This document shows positions 1 to 8,290 of a stretch of 64,000 nucleotides of DNA, one piece after another. Every line of letters starts with the position of its first letter. Within the stretch, counting starts at the first letter, position 1. Below the pieces are notes generated by a model that was not told the DNA's origin, made no database searches, and saw nothing but the letters and a program-made list of their open reading frames with translations. Source of the stretch: Bacteroidota bacterium (GTDB taxonomy: Bacteria > Bacteroidota > Bacteroidia > UKL13-3); assembly GCA_030680835.1 (NCBI GenBank), contig JAUXUD010000053.1, positions 62,001-126,000 on the forward strand, given 5' to 3'. The translations under genes were made by a program, and so were the position numbers.

Positions 1-841
1 TTTCGGTTGTAACCACATCTTTGCCGTAAATCTTATCAAAGAATTCCTGGTTCAACTCCGAATTTGTGGTACGTTTAATTTCTTTTATGATTAGCTTGAA
101 ATTCGGGCTTAAATCAATGACGCCCGGTTTTTGTACGCTTAAAGCATGACTCATTTCTGCTTCATCATTATTAAACAGGGTAAAAATATTTACCGTTAAT
201 TCAGCTCCTTTTTCCAGTGAGATAAATTGATTTTTTAACGCTTCGTCCTTGATGGTATTAATGGCAATTGGAACGGAATCAGCATTTACACCTCCCTCTA
301 ATACACTGCCTTCATCAGTTAATTCGGTTAAACCCACATAAATCATGTCGTTTTCGGCAACGGCATCTGCATCTGTTAACTGTCCCATACGCTTTACCAT
401 ACGGTCCATTTCTTCATCGAGCATTTTATCGGTAATGGTAACGCTGTATTTCGAATAGGTATCGGCGGCGCTGATGTTTAAATCAATTTCGGGTGCAAGA
501 CCCAAATCAAAGCTAAAGGTATACGATGCGGTTCTGCTTAATTCATCTATTTTGGTATCTTCGGTTAATACGGGCTGACCCAAAATATTAAGTTTGTTTT
601 CATCAATATAATCAAATAATCCTTTACTTGCCAAACCATTTATTTCTTCAAGCAACAGGCTGTTACCCACCATTTTTTCAATCATGCTTTTGGGAGCGTG
701 TCCGGCCCTGAAACCGGGGATATTGGCTTTTTTGCTGTAATCTTTTAATTTCTTCTCATAAGTAGGAAGATAATCTTCGGTGTTGATGTGAACGGAAATA
801 ACTCCGTTTAAAGCATCTTTTTTTTCAAATGTTACATTCAT
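1..841 (-). CDS. tig: Trigger factor, ribosome-associated chaperone (C-terminal end outside window)
   Basis: The reverse strand reads continuously from an ATG at 841 to the window edge, about 280 residues. The N-terminus resembles the trigger factor ribosome-binding domain: a run like PGFRAGHAPKSMIEKM holds the GFRxGxxP signature that docks on ribosomal protein L23. The following PPIase-like and C-terminal arm regions are less conserved, as is usual in Bacteroidota. The protein binds nascent chains at the ribosome exit tunnel and has prolyl isomerase activity in many species. The tRNA-Leu gene and a 26-bp perfect inverted repeat lie just upstream on the same strand. Only the C-terminal part is missing, because of the window edge. 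Confidence 0.9.
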   Translation of the reverse strand, partial: MNVTFEKKDALNGVISVHINTEDYLPTYEKKLKDYSKKANIPGFRAGHAPKSMIEKMVGNSLLLEEINGLASKGLFDYIDENKLNILGQPVLTEDTKIDELSRTASYTFSFDLGLAPEIDLNISAADTYSKYSVTITDKMLDEEMDRMVKRMGQLTDADAVAENDMIYVGLTELTDEGSVLEGGVNADSVPIAINTIKDEALKNQFISLEKGAELTVNIFTLFNNDEAEMSHALSVQKPGVIDLSPNFKLIIKEIKRTTNSELNQEFFDKIYGKDVVTTE

Positions 842-942
842 CTCTTTTGTTCTTTCAATACTGGCTGCACAATAGTAAGACCTAAAGTTGATCTTGATTT
901 TGTGATTTACCCGGAAAACCTCTCAGGCTTTTTAAATACTAT

Positions 943-1001
943 AGAAAGAGTAACAGAAAGAGAAAGAGTGTAATTCTCTTTCTCTTTCTGTTACTCTTTC
1001 T
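943..1001 (-). terminator. Perfect 26-bp inverted repeat between tRNA-Leu and tig
   Basis: Arms 943-968 and 976-1001 are exact reverse complements, 26 of 26 bases, around a 7-base loop. Each arm is itself a low-complexity purine or pyrimidine tract. The hairpin begins 8 bases after the tRNA 3' end and lies 101 bases before the trigger factor start. It could terminate or process the tRNA transcript, or act in the tig leader. There is no clear U-tract on the minus strand, so classical intrinsic termination is not certain. Confidence 0.55.
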
Positions 1002-1008
1002 TTTGTTG

Positions 1009-1090
1009 TGCGCATGGAGGGACTCGAACCCCCACGCCTTACGGCACCAGATCCTAAGTCTGGCACGGCTACCAATTACGCCACATGCGC
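1009..1090 (-). tRNA. tRNA-Leu (anticodon UAG)
   Basis: The reverse strand folds as a class II tRNA. The 7-bp acceptor stem is GCGCATG/CATGCGC with discriminator A at 1009. The D-arm contains the TAATTGGTAG loop. The anticodon stem CCAGA/TCTGG closes the loop CTTAGGA, giving anticodon TAG. A long variable arm and the T-arm loop TTCGAGT follow. The 82-nt length and the variable arm fit leucine, and the anticodon reads CUN codons. CCA is not encoded, so it must be added after transcription. Confidence 0.95.
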
Positions 1091-1200
1091 CTTTTTTAAA
1101 AGGGATGCAAATATATGCATATATAGGTGATAAAAAGAAAATTTTAAAAATATAAAAAAAACTTAAATTGAGCCGTTGATATTTTAGCAGCGAAATAAAC

Positions 1201-3411
1201 ATGGTGGTTCACATAATAGATACAGAAAAAGAGAATAAGGAAATCGTAAAGGAATACCGCAATTTGTTGCGGAGCATCAGGAGGAACTTAACAAAAGAAG
1301 AACGTAAAAAAATAAGGGAAGCCTTTGAACTTTCGCTGGAGGCACACAAAAATATGCGCCGCAAAAGTGGTGAACCCTATATACTTCACCCCCTGGCGGT
1401 GGCGCAAATTTGTGCTGCCGAAATGGGTTTGGGTGTTACCAGTGTAATATGTGCCTTGTTACACGATACCGTTGAGGATACAGAAATTACCCTGGATTTA
1501 ATCAAGTTAAAATTTGGCGAACGGGTTTCAGTAATTATTGATGGATTAACAAAAATTTCGGGCGTATTCGATCAGCCCGACCGAAGCATTCAGGCAGAGA
1601 ATTTCAAGAAAATGCTGCTTACCCTCAGCGACGATGTGCGGGTAATATTAATAAAACTGGCCGACCGCATGCACAATATGCGAACGCTCGATTCTATGAG
1701 TCCGAAATCGCAGTTGAAAATTGCTTCTGAAACTGCTTATGTTTATGCGCCACTTGCCCACAGGCTTGGTTTATATGCCGTAAAAACAGAACTGGAAGAT
1801 CTTGCTACCAAGTATTTGCAAGCCGATAATTATATATATGTAAAGAATAAGCTAAACGAAACCAAAACCCAACGAAACAAATACATCCGCTCATTCATTG
1901 AACCCCTGATTGAGGACATGGATAAGCAAGGTTTGGTGTATGACGTAAAGGGAAGACCCAAAAGCATTCATTCGATTTTAAGCAAAATGAAAAAGCAAAA
2001 CATTCCTTTTGAAGAGGTTTATGATTTGTTTGCCATACGCATTATTATAGATACCGATTATGAAAACGAAAAGAGCGATTGCTGGAAAGTGTATTCGATC
2101 GTTACCGATTATTATACCCCAAATCCCGACAGGTTGCGTGATTGGGTGAGCACCCCAAAAGCCAATGGTTACGAAAGTTTGCACACCACGGTAATGGGTC
2201 CAAAGGGACGCTGGGTAGAGGTTCAGATACGAACCAAAAGGATGGATGAAATTGCCGAAAAGGGTTTTGCCGCACATTGGAAATATAAGGACACCGCCCA
2301 AAGTAACGACAACAGTCTGGAAGGCTGGCTGAGCCGGGTTCGCGAAATTCTGGAAAACCCGGATGCCAATGCACTTGAGATTTTAGATGATTTTAAACTT
2401 GCCTTATACAGCGAAGAAATTTTTGTGTTCACACCGAAAGGTGAATTAAAAAAATTGCCCTCTGAAGCCACAGTACTTGATTTTGCATTTGATATACATA
2501 CCGATATTGGAATAAAATGTATCGGAGCCAAGTTAAATAACAAACTGGTGCCCATCAACCATAAATTAAGCAATGGCGACCAGGTTGAAATTCTTTCGAG
2601 TGCAAAGCAAAAGCCCAATGAAGACTGGTTAAATTTTGTGATTACGGCAAAGGCCAAATCAAAAATCCGGGATTACTTTAAGCAAATTCGCCTCGAATCA
2701 TCTGCCATGGGCAAAGAGATTCTGGAGCGGAAATTTAAAAATGCAAAAATTCCGTTTAACTCCGAATCATTACAGGATTTAATCAAACATTTTAAGTTAA
2801 AGTCGGTATCGGAATTGTATTACCAGATTGCCAGCGAAAAAATTGACCGCACAAAACTGGATATAGAAGGGATTTTGCATCTGGAACGAAACAAACCTTC
2901 TGAAATTCAGGTTAACCACAAACAAAAGGCATCGGTAAGCATTCCCAATGATGCTATTTTATTGGGAGATAACGATACCAGTATGGAGTATTCATTTGCA
3001 AAATGCTGCCACCCCATACCCGGCGATGAAGTGTTTGGATTTGTTACTGTTGGAGAAGGCGTTAAAATTCACAGAACCAGTTGTTCCAATGCCGTTGCAC
3101 TCATGAGTAATTACGGCTATCGCATTATAAAAGCCAAATGGGCCAAGGTTGATTTGAACGCAAATAAAGCATTTTTAACATCCATTAAAGTATCAGGAAT
3201 TGACAGCGTGGGCATTGTAAATATTATCACCGATATTATTTCAAAGCAACTGCAGATTAATATGCGTTCAATTAGCATTACCAGCAATGAAGGTATGTTT
3301 GAAGGCAATATTTTTTTGGAGGTGCACGATACCCATCAGCTCGATAATATCATGAATGCCATAAAGGAGGCTTCTGAACTGATAACCGTAAGCAGGGTAG
3401 ACTTAAGTTGA
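1201..3411 (+). CDS. Bifunctional (p)ppGpp synthetase/hydrolase, RelA/SpoT family
   Basis: This 736-residue protein makes and degrades the stringent-response alarmone (p)ppGpp. The N-terminal HD hydrolase domain has the metal-binding HDTVED motif at residues 88-93, so hydrolysis is likely active. The synthetase domain carries GRPKSIHSI and then RLRD at residues 311-314; this RxKD-like motif is typical of bifunctional Rel/SpoT enzymes rather than EXDD-type RelA. A TGS domain starts near EEIFVFTPKGELK, a Cys-rich segment has Cys602-Cys603 (CCHPIPGDEV), and an ACT domain ends the protein. The length is normal. It is transcribed away from the tRNA-Leu/tig pair. Confidence 0.95.
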   Translation: MVVHIIDTEKENKEIVKEYRNLLRSIRRNLTKEERKKIREAFELSLEAHKNMRRKSGEPYILHPLAVAQICAAEMGLGVTSVICALLHDTVEDTEITLDLIKLKFGERVSVIIDGLTKISGVFDQPDRSIQAENFKKMLLTLSDDVRVILIKLADRMHNMRTLDSMSPKSQLKIASETAYVYAPLAHRLGLYAVKTELEDLATKYLQADNYIYVKNKLNETKTQRNKYIRSFIEPLIEDMDKQGLVYDVKGRPKSIHSILSKMKKQNIPFEEVYDLFAIRIIIDTDYENEKSDCWKVYSIVTDYYTPNPDRLRDWVSTPKANGYESLHTTVMGPKGRWVEVQIRTKRMDEIAEKGFAAHWKYKDTAQSNDNSLEGWLSRVREILENPDANALEILDDFKLALYSEEIFVFTPKGELKKLPSEATVLDFAFDIHTDIGIKCIGAKLNNKLVPINHKLSNGDQVEILSSAKQKPNEDWLNFVITAKAKSKIRDYFKQIRLESSAMGKEILERKFKNAKIPFNSESLQDLIKHFKLKSVSELYYQIASEKIDRTKLDIEGILHLERNKPSEIQVNHKQKASVSIPNDAILLGDNDTSMEYSFAKCCHPIPGDEVFGFVTVGEGVKIHRTSCSNAVALMSNYGYRIIKAKWAKVDLNANKAFLTSIKVSGIDSVGIVNIITDIISKQLQINMRSISITSNEGMFEGNIFLEVHDTHQLDNIMNAIKEASELITVSRVDLS

Positions 3412-3470
3412 TCCTGTACAATATGAGCATAGCTATTAAAACTTAACTATCTCTTTTTAATCAAAAAGAT

Positions 3471-3478
3471 TAACTTTG
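3471..3478 (+). promoter_or_regulatory. Putative Bacteroidota -7 box for fur-purA
   Basis: TAACTTTG matches the Bacteroidota sigma-factor -7 consensus TAnnTTTG exactly. It lies 18 bases before the ATG of the Fur-family gene. No convincing -33 TTTG was found at 19-21 bases upstream, so the assignment rests on the -7 box and its position. Confidence 0.4.
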
Positions 3479-3496
3479 ATCCGTAATTAATGATTG

Positions 3497-4000
3497 ATGC
3501 AAACAGCAAGTGCAAACTCAGAGCAACTAAAAAAAGAAGTTAAAGACAAGTTTATTGAGTTTTTGGAAGTCCACCAGCAGCGCAAAACCCCCGAAAGGTT
3601 TGCTATATTGGACGAAATTTACTCCAATAAAGAACACTTTGACGTTGAAACCCTGTACGACCACATGAAAGACAGGAATTACAGGGTAAGCCGGGCAACT
3701 GTTTATAATACCCTGGATTTATTACTCGATTGCGGCCTGGTTATTAAACACCAGTTCGGCAAAAACATATCGAGATTTGAACGTGCGTATGGGTTCAAGC
3801 AGCACGACCATTTAATATGTAATGTATGCAGCCATGTACTGGAGTTTTGCGACCCGCGCATTCAACAGATTAAAACCACGATGGGCGATCTGATGGAATT
3901 TGAAATTACCAATCATTCGCTTTATTTATTCGGACAACCTAAAGTTGATGGAGAACACAGGTGTGTTACCTGCAAAAGATTAGTTAAACAAGATATTTAA
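3497..4000 (+). CDS. Fur-family metal-responsive transcriptional regulator
   Basis: This 167-residue protein has the winged-helix DNA-binding domain of the Fur family (RVSRATVYNTLDLL, around residue 65), followed by a dimerisation domain with His and Cys metal ligands (HDHLICNVC and a C-terminal CVTC). The two CxxC pairs suggest a structural zinc. The family includes Fur, Zur and PerR, and the subtype cannot be fixed by eye. An in-frame TTG at 3494 is possible, but the ATG at 3497 is preferred. It lies 8 bases before purA, so the two are probably co-transcribed. Confidence 0.88.
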   Translation: MQTASANSEQLKKEVKDKFIEFLEVHQQRKTPERFAILDEIYSNKEHFDVETLYDHMKDRNYRVSRATVYNTLDLLLDCGLVIKHQFGKNISRFERAYGFKQHDHLICNVCSHVLEFCDPRIQQIKTTMGDLMEFEITNHSLYLFGQPKVDGEHRCVTCKRLVKQDI

Positions 4001-4008
4001 ATAAAATT

Positions 4009-5271
4009 ATGGTTGATGTAGTATTGGGCCTTCAATGGGGCGATGAAGGGAAAGGTAAAATTGTTGATGTGCTTACCCCAAAATACGATGTGGTTGCAAG
4101 GTTTCAGGGAGGTCCGAATGCCGGACATTCATTAGAATTTGGTGGCAATAAATATGTATTGAACACCATTCCGTCAGGTATATTTCATGAGCATTGCATC
4201 AATATTATCGGCAATGGGGTAGTGGTTGATCCGGTTCAGCTAAAGAAAGAAATTGAAAAGGCATCGGCTACCGGAGTTAATATTAAAAAGAGCCTTTATA
4301 TTTCGGAAAAAGCACATGTAATTTTACCCACACACCGCTTGGTAGATGCGGCCAGTGAAGCACATAAAGGGGAGCATAAAGTAGGTTCAACATTACGCGG
4401 CATCAGTCCGGCTTACCAGGATAAAATTGGCAGAAGCGGCATGCGTATCGGCGATTTATTAAGTGCCGGATTTATGCAAAAATACCAGGGCACTGTTGCC
4501 ATTCACAGAAAGCTGCTCGATTCGTTAAATTATGAATACAATCTGGCCGATCACGAAGCTGCATTTTTTGAAGCTGTTGAGTTTTTAAAGCAGTTTAAAA
4601 TTATCAATTCAGAATATTTTATAAACGATTTAATATCAAAAGGCAAAAAGGTTTTGGCCGAAGGCGCGCAGGGAACCTTATTGGATATTGACTTTGGTTC
4701 CTATCCTTTTGTAACCTCATCAAACACCATAACCGGTGGTGCCTGTTCGGGTTTGGGCATTGCACCCCAAAAAATAGAAAAAGTTTTTGGTATATTTAAA
4801 GCCTACGCAACCCGTGTGGGCAACGGACCTTTTCCCAGTGAGCAGGACAATGCAACCGGCGAAAAAATACGCACCCTGGGTCACGAATTTGGTGCCACCA
4901 CCGGCAGGCCCAGGCGCACCGGCTGGCTCGATTTGCCAACCCTCAGGTATGCAATCATGCTAAACGGCGTGAGCGATTTAATATGCACCAAAAGCGATGT
5001 ATTAAGTGGATTTGAAGAAGTGCTGGTTTGCGATGCTTACAAAATAAACGGACAGTTAAGCAAAGAAATTCCTTTTAATATGCAGGATGGCATATTGGAA
5101 CCTCAATACAAAACTTTTAAAGGCTGGGACGGCAATTTAAGCGTGATGCGCCAATACAGCGAGTTGCCCGAAACATTTAGAAACTACATGGATTTTGTGC
5201 AAGGCGAAATCGGTGTTCCTATTAATGTAATTTCGGTAGGACCCGATCGGGAGGAAACGATAATACGGTAG
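4009..5271 (+). CDS. purA: Adenylosuccinate synthetase
   Basis: This 420-residue enzyme makes adenylosuccinate from IMP, aspartate and GTP, the first committed step to AMP. The N-terminal GTP-binding loop GLQWGDEGKGKIVD contains the catalytic Asp and Lys. The GPNAGHS segment and a long C-terminal TTGRPRRTGWLDL stretch are family hallmarks. The length is typical. It follows the Fur-family gene with an 8-base gap. A tandem heptamer array starts about 10 bases after its stop codon. Confidence 0.96.
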   Translation: MVDVVLGLQWGDEGKGKIVDVLTPKYDVVARFQGGPNAGHSLEFGGNKYVLNTIPSGIFHEHCINIIGNGVVVDPVQLKKEIEKASATGVNIKKSLYISEKAHVILPTHRLVDAASEAHKGEHKVGSTLRGISPAYQDKIGRSGMRIGDLLSAGFMQKYQGTVAIHRKLLDSLNYEYNLADHEAAFFEAVEFLKQFKIINSEYFINDLISKGKKVLAEGAQGTLLDIDFGSYPFVTSSNTITGGACSGLGIAPQKIEKVFGIFKAYATRVGNGPFPSEQDNATGEKIRTLGHEFGATTGRPRRTGWLDLPTLRYAIMLNGVSDLICTKSDVLSGFEEVLVCDAYKINGQLSKEIPFNMQDGILEPQYKTFKGWDGNLSVMRQYSELPETFRNYMDFVQGEIGVPINVISVGPDREETIIR

Positions 5272-5280
5272 GGACGATTT

Positions 5281-5387
5281 ACGATGTACGATGTACAATG
5301 TACGATGTACGATGTACAATGTACGATGTACGATATACGATGTACAATGTACGATGTACGATGTACAATGTACGATGTACAATGTAT
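5281..5387 (+). repeat. Tandem GTACGAT/GTACAAT heptamer array, copy 1
   Basis: About 15 seven-base units alternate between GTACGAT and GTACAAT, with a few single-base variants such as GATATAC. The array sits directly after purA. The same array occurs at 24552-24636, 26062-26155 and, in the opposite orientation, at 54285-54320. Because 7 is not a multiple of 3, its translation in any frame gives peptides of the YIVHRT type; these are artefacts. Confidence 0.95.
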
Positions 5388-5766
5388 GGGGTGCTATTGG
5401 CAGCGGAGTCGAGAACAGTAATCAGAAAACTGTAATCGGATATCAATTCGAATAAACAATTTTTGCTATAGCAAAAAATTTCTTTAATTAACATTTCCCA
5501 AACTGCGTCAGCAGTGTCATCTCAGTAGCAAAAAAAGAATAGCCGAATAAAATTGAACAGCGTAGCTGTGGCATCTTTCTTCTTAAAGATCACACAAAAT
5601 TACCGTGCCGGAATGCGATGCAGGCATTCCAATAAAAAAACAAGGACTGTACCATAAAGATGCAGCTTGTACCTGGGTTTAACTGTATTGTACTAAAAGG
5701 AATGAGCCCATCCCCGAAAAAAAACAGGCATTGGGCGAAAAGAAACAGGCATTGCAATACCAAGAA
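5388..5766. other. Non-coding stretch after the heptamer array
   Basis: No supported gene is seen here. It contains an 18-bp perfect palindrome at 5460-5477 (TTTTTGCTA/TAGCAAAAA), which could be a weak terminator but is 190 bases past purA. It also has a short duplicated segment near 5717-5756 in which the ACAGGCATTG motif occurs twice. Confidence 0.6.
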
Positions 5767-6228
5767 ATGAAATTGCAAATCCCAAAAATGACAAGTAACC
5801 AGGTTACGGCTCGTGTTTTTTATGCGACGGCACATTTCCCCGAGGTGCAAAGCCACAACTTTGCTGCACCGGATGAAATAATTGTTGGAATAAGCCTCAA
5901 CATGGATGCCCCGGATGAGATAATTTTTGAATTTTGCCACATGATTGATGCCCCGGATGAGGTAAATTTTGCCCTGAGCCATTTGATTGAAGGTTTGGAA
6001 GAGATAATTTTTGAATTTTGCTTCAACATTGATGCCCCGGATGAGATAAATTTTGTTCTGAGCCATTTGATTGAAGGGCTGGAAGAGGTAATTTTTGAAT
6101 TTTGCCACAACATTGATGCGCCGGATGAGGTAAATATAGAGCTAAGTCATTTGATTGAAGAACCAGATGAAATGATTTTTGAATTATGCCACAACACTGA
6201 AACAATTTGTCAATTTATTAATCATTGA
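5767..6228 (+). CDS. Possible repeat protein of 14-residue acidic/hydrophobic units
   Basis: The plus frame is open from 5683 and closes at 6228. The first ATG is at 5767, giving 153 residues, and a TTG at 5731 is possible. Residues 33-144 are eight 14-residue units of two alternating types, such as DAPDEIIFEFCHMI and DAPDEVNFALSHLI or EGLEEIIFEFCFNI. The units are acidic at one end and hydrophobic at the other. There is no signal peptide and no recognised family. The minus strand is also open for 172 codons across the same repeats, which is expected when the unit length is a multiple of three, so coding on either strand is unproven. Confidence 0.35.
   Translation: MKLQIPKMTSNQVTARVFYATAHFPEVQSHNFAAPDEIIVGISLNMDAPDEIIFEFCHMIDAPDEVNFALSHLIEGLEEIIFEFCFNIDAPDEINFVLSHLIEGLEEVIFEFCHNIDAPDEVNIELSHLIEEPDEMIFELCHNTETICQFINH
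5863..6198. repeat. Eight tandem 42-bp repeats
   Basis: Eight units of exactly 42 bp lie head to tail from 5863 to 6198. The inner units group as an 84-bp higher-order pair: one half reads about GATGCCCCGGATGAG..., and the other carries TTTGAATTTTGCCAC. Unit 1 and unit 8 are the most diverged, the usual pattern for an array that grows in the middle. A single decayed unit lies at about 6522-6556. Confidence 0.9.
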
Positions 6229-6636
6229 GAAGATATGAAGGTGGTTAATTATTATTTTTTGAACCGGATTGCCATAACCTTGTAGGCCTGTTGAGTTAGG
6301 TAAATAATAGGGTATGAATAGCTACATCGGATAGCGAAATTTGGGAATCGCTTATGGAATTCAAAATGGCTGGACTTGCAACAAATTAAAACTCGTTTTG
6401 ATGATTTGGATAACTTATATTAAACATATACATTTGGGTATGGAATGGAGATACCAATCATGTCTTTCAGTATTGCCACGACATGATTGGTGTATTCATA
6501 CATATAAGAGAGTTAGCGCTCATGTTTTGGAATTATGCTACATGATCAATGAATAGCAAATGGACAAAGAAACTTACTTATTAAAATGAATAAATACCCA
6601 AGTAGAAAAGCCAATGCTTTACTTAAAAGATCGTCA
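6229..6636. other. Gene-poor stretch with a 12-bp inverted repeat and a stray repeat unit
   Basis: No convincing gene is seen. A 71-codon plus-strand frame at 6341-6556 starts with TTG and has no recognisable family. Its last residues, HVLELCYMINE, resemble the 14-residue units upstream, so it may be a decayed extension of that repeat region. Arms at 6453-6464 and 6480-6491 are a perfect 12-bp inverted repeat around 15 bases. Confidence 0.5.
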
Positions 6637-7302
6637 ATGAAAGTTCATTTTCTGATGATTTTAATTTTAGCCACTGCTTCCACTGCTAAATGTCAATCCC
6701 AAAAGTTCGATAAGGTGAAACCCGTTCACTTTAATGGCTCAATTTTCAAAATTCCGCTTCCTTCCCAGTATGACTATTTTCATAACTCAATTTATAGGAA
6801 TATGAAAATGTCAGAGTTCACAAAAAATAATTTACTACCAGGAAATGGAATAATGGAATTGGAAATATTAGTTCCACGAGGTAATAGCGATCCTATCATT
6901 CAACTATATAGTTTTAAGGAGTTGGACAGTTTAAAGCTATCGAACGAGAATTTTATTGGCTACAAAAAATTTATCAAAACAAACATAACTCCGAGCAAGT
7001 ATGACAGCTTATCAAGGACTGTTTTTAGTGACAGCTTAGTAAAAAAAGAACTGGGAAACCTCTCGACAGACTATTCTTTAACTCAAACAATTTTAGAGAC
7101 CGAGAATAGATTAACAACTGGCATGTTGATTAGAGGACACGTTAACAATAAGTTTCAGAAGTTATTTATTATTTCAAATTATTTATTCATCAATGAGACT
7201 ATTATTGTTGTAAGATTTACTTATAGTGAATATCCTAAAAGTATACGGGCCGCGGTACAATTCCAGAACGATTATATTTCTGAACTATTAAAACTTAAAT
7301 AA
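6637..7302 (+). CDS. Secreted protein of unknown function
   Basis: The frame is open from 6586, but the ATG at 6637 begins a clean signal peptide (MKVHFLMILILATASTAKC), so that start is preferred, giving 221 residues. A Cys at the end of the hydrophobic segment could be a lipobox cysteine or sit next to an ordinary signal peptidase site (AKCQS). The mature protein has no motif I recognise. The next small membrane protein begins one base after its stop, so the two form an operon. Confidence 0.65.
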   Translation: MKVHFLMILILATASTAKCQSQKFDKVKPVHFNGSIFKIPLPSQYDYFHNSIYRNMKMSEFTKNNLLPGNGIMELEILVPRGNSDPIIQLYSFKELDSLKLSNENFIGYKKFIKTNITPSKYDSLSRTVFSDSLVKKELGNLSTDYSLTQTILETENRLTTGMLIRGHVNNKFQKLFIISNYLFINETIIVVRFTYSEYPKSIRAAVQFQNDYISELLKLK

Positions 7303-7303
7303 G

Positions 7304-7555
7304 ATGAAGAGAAAAGGATTGAGAAATGTCGGGATTGCAGTAATACTATTTCAACTATGTGGTTATTACGGAGGCATCCCTATACCATTTTCAAACATTA
7401 ATTTTGACAAAGTTGATTCAGCGAACATGCCTTTCCTAATATCAACAATACTTGCTGAAAACTTTTGGCTTCTCTTGGGAATAATACTTCTGTCAATTTA
7501 TTGGTTCATTAATCGAAAGCCAAACAAAGCTATTGGGACGACCGAACCCAGTTGA
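7304..7555 (+). CDS. Small membrane protein with two transmembrane segments
   Basis: This 83-residue protein has hydrophobic segments at about residues 7-25 and 50-68 and a charged C-terminus. No family is recognised. It starts one base after the preceding secreted-protein gene and is probably translated with it. Confidence 0.55.
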   Translation: MKRKGLRNVGIAVILFQLCGYYGGIPIPFSNINFDKVDSANMPFLISTILAENFWLLLGIILLSIYWFINRKPNKAIGTTEPS

Positions 7556-7577
7556 GGGAATAATACATCATATAATT

Positions 7578-8162
7578 ATGGATTGGGGACTAAAATCATA
7601 TAAAGACATTGCGGAATTTGCTTCTTACCTGGTGACAAGCTTGTCACTAATGGGCTTATTTATAGTTTATCGGTTCTCAAAAAAGCAAATACATTTCTCA
7701 ACTATGGAGAAATGTATTAACGACTTTAAGGAATTGGACAATTTAGATAGTAAAGCTTCTCAGAAAGATATAATGAAATATATCGAGCTTGTTAACGAGG
7801 AGTTCTTTTATTTGGAGAATGGCTATTTACAAGCCGCGGTGGCGATCGAATGGATTGACGGCATGATTGACTTTTTACCTTTTTTGGATAAGTCAGGTAA
7901 CATCAAAAACCAAAGATTTGAGCTAATGGTGTCTGGGGAAGTAGTTAACACATATTTAATTAATTATCCAAGAGTATTAAATTCTATAAAATTGAAAACG
8001 GAGATCGACTTTGATAAAATCCATTCATCGAGTTTTGCAGAAAGGAAAAATGAACGCGATAAATTAATAACTCAAATTGTTTCGAATTTGAAACTCAGCA
8101 GGTTTGCTTTATTAAAAAAGTGTGCTTTATATAAACTGAGATGTGAAATTAAAAGGCGTTAA
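7578..8162 (+). CDS. Membrane-anchored protein of unknown function
   Basis: The frame opens at a TTG (7533) overlapping the previous gene, but the ATG at 7578 is a better start and gives 194 residues (MDWGLKSYKDIAEFASYL). One transmembrane helix lies at about residues 15-33, followed by a long charged, probably helical cytoplasmic part. It resembles the unknown short proteins often found in defence and accessory islands, but no catalytic motif is visible. It is the last gene before the first attC-like element. Confidence 0.55.
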   Translation: MDWGLKSYKDIAEFASYLVTSLSLMGLFIVYRFSKKQIHFSTMEKCINDFKELDNLDSKASQKDIMKYIELVNEEFFYLENGYLQAAVAIEWIDGMIDFLPFLDKSGNIKNQRFELMVSGEVVNTYLINYPRVLNSIKLKTEIDFDKIHSSSFAERKNERDKLITQIVSNLKLSRFALLKKCALYKLRCEIKRR

Positions 8163-8290
8163 TTCAATCAACAATACAATCGTATCGCTGCGAAAATATT
8201 GAGGCTTGACTATTTAGTAATTAAGACGCTTTTAAGAGGCCGACAAATTGACGCCGATAGTAAAATTGACGTGCTGGTGTAAAACACGAA

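Noticed and set aside
5281-5387. CRISPR array
   Set aside because: Units are 7 bp and contiguous, without spacers, and no cas genes are present.
5590-6108. 172-codon minus-strand frame over the 42-bp repeats
   Set aside because: It exists because the repeat unit has no stops in this frame. There is no start with a plausible context and no sign of coding constraint.
6281-6320. GCCATAAC followed by GTTAGG, a possible attC site
   Set aside because: The boxes are only about 20 bases apart and the bases between them do not pair, so no attC structure is possible.
6341-6556. 71-codon plus-strand frame as a gene
   Set aside because: It has a TTG start, no family and a repeat-like tail. It was kept only as a note in the surrounding region.
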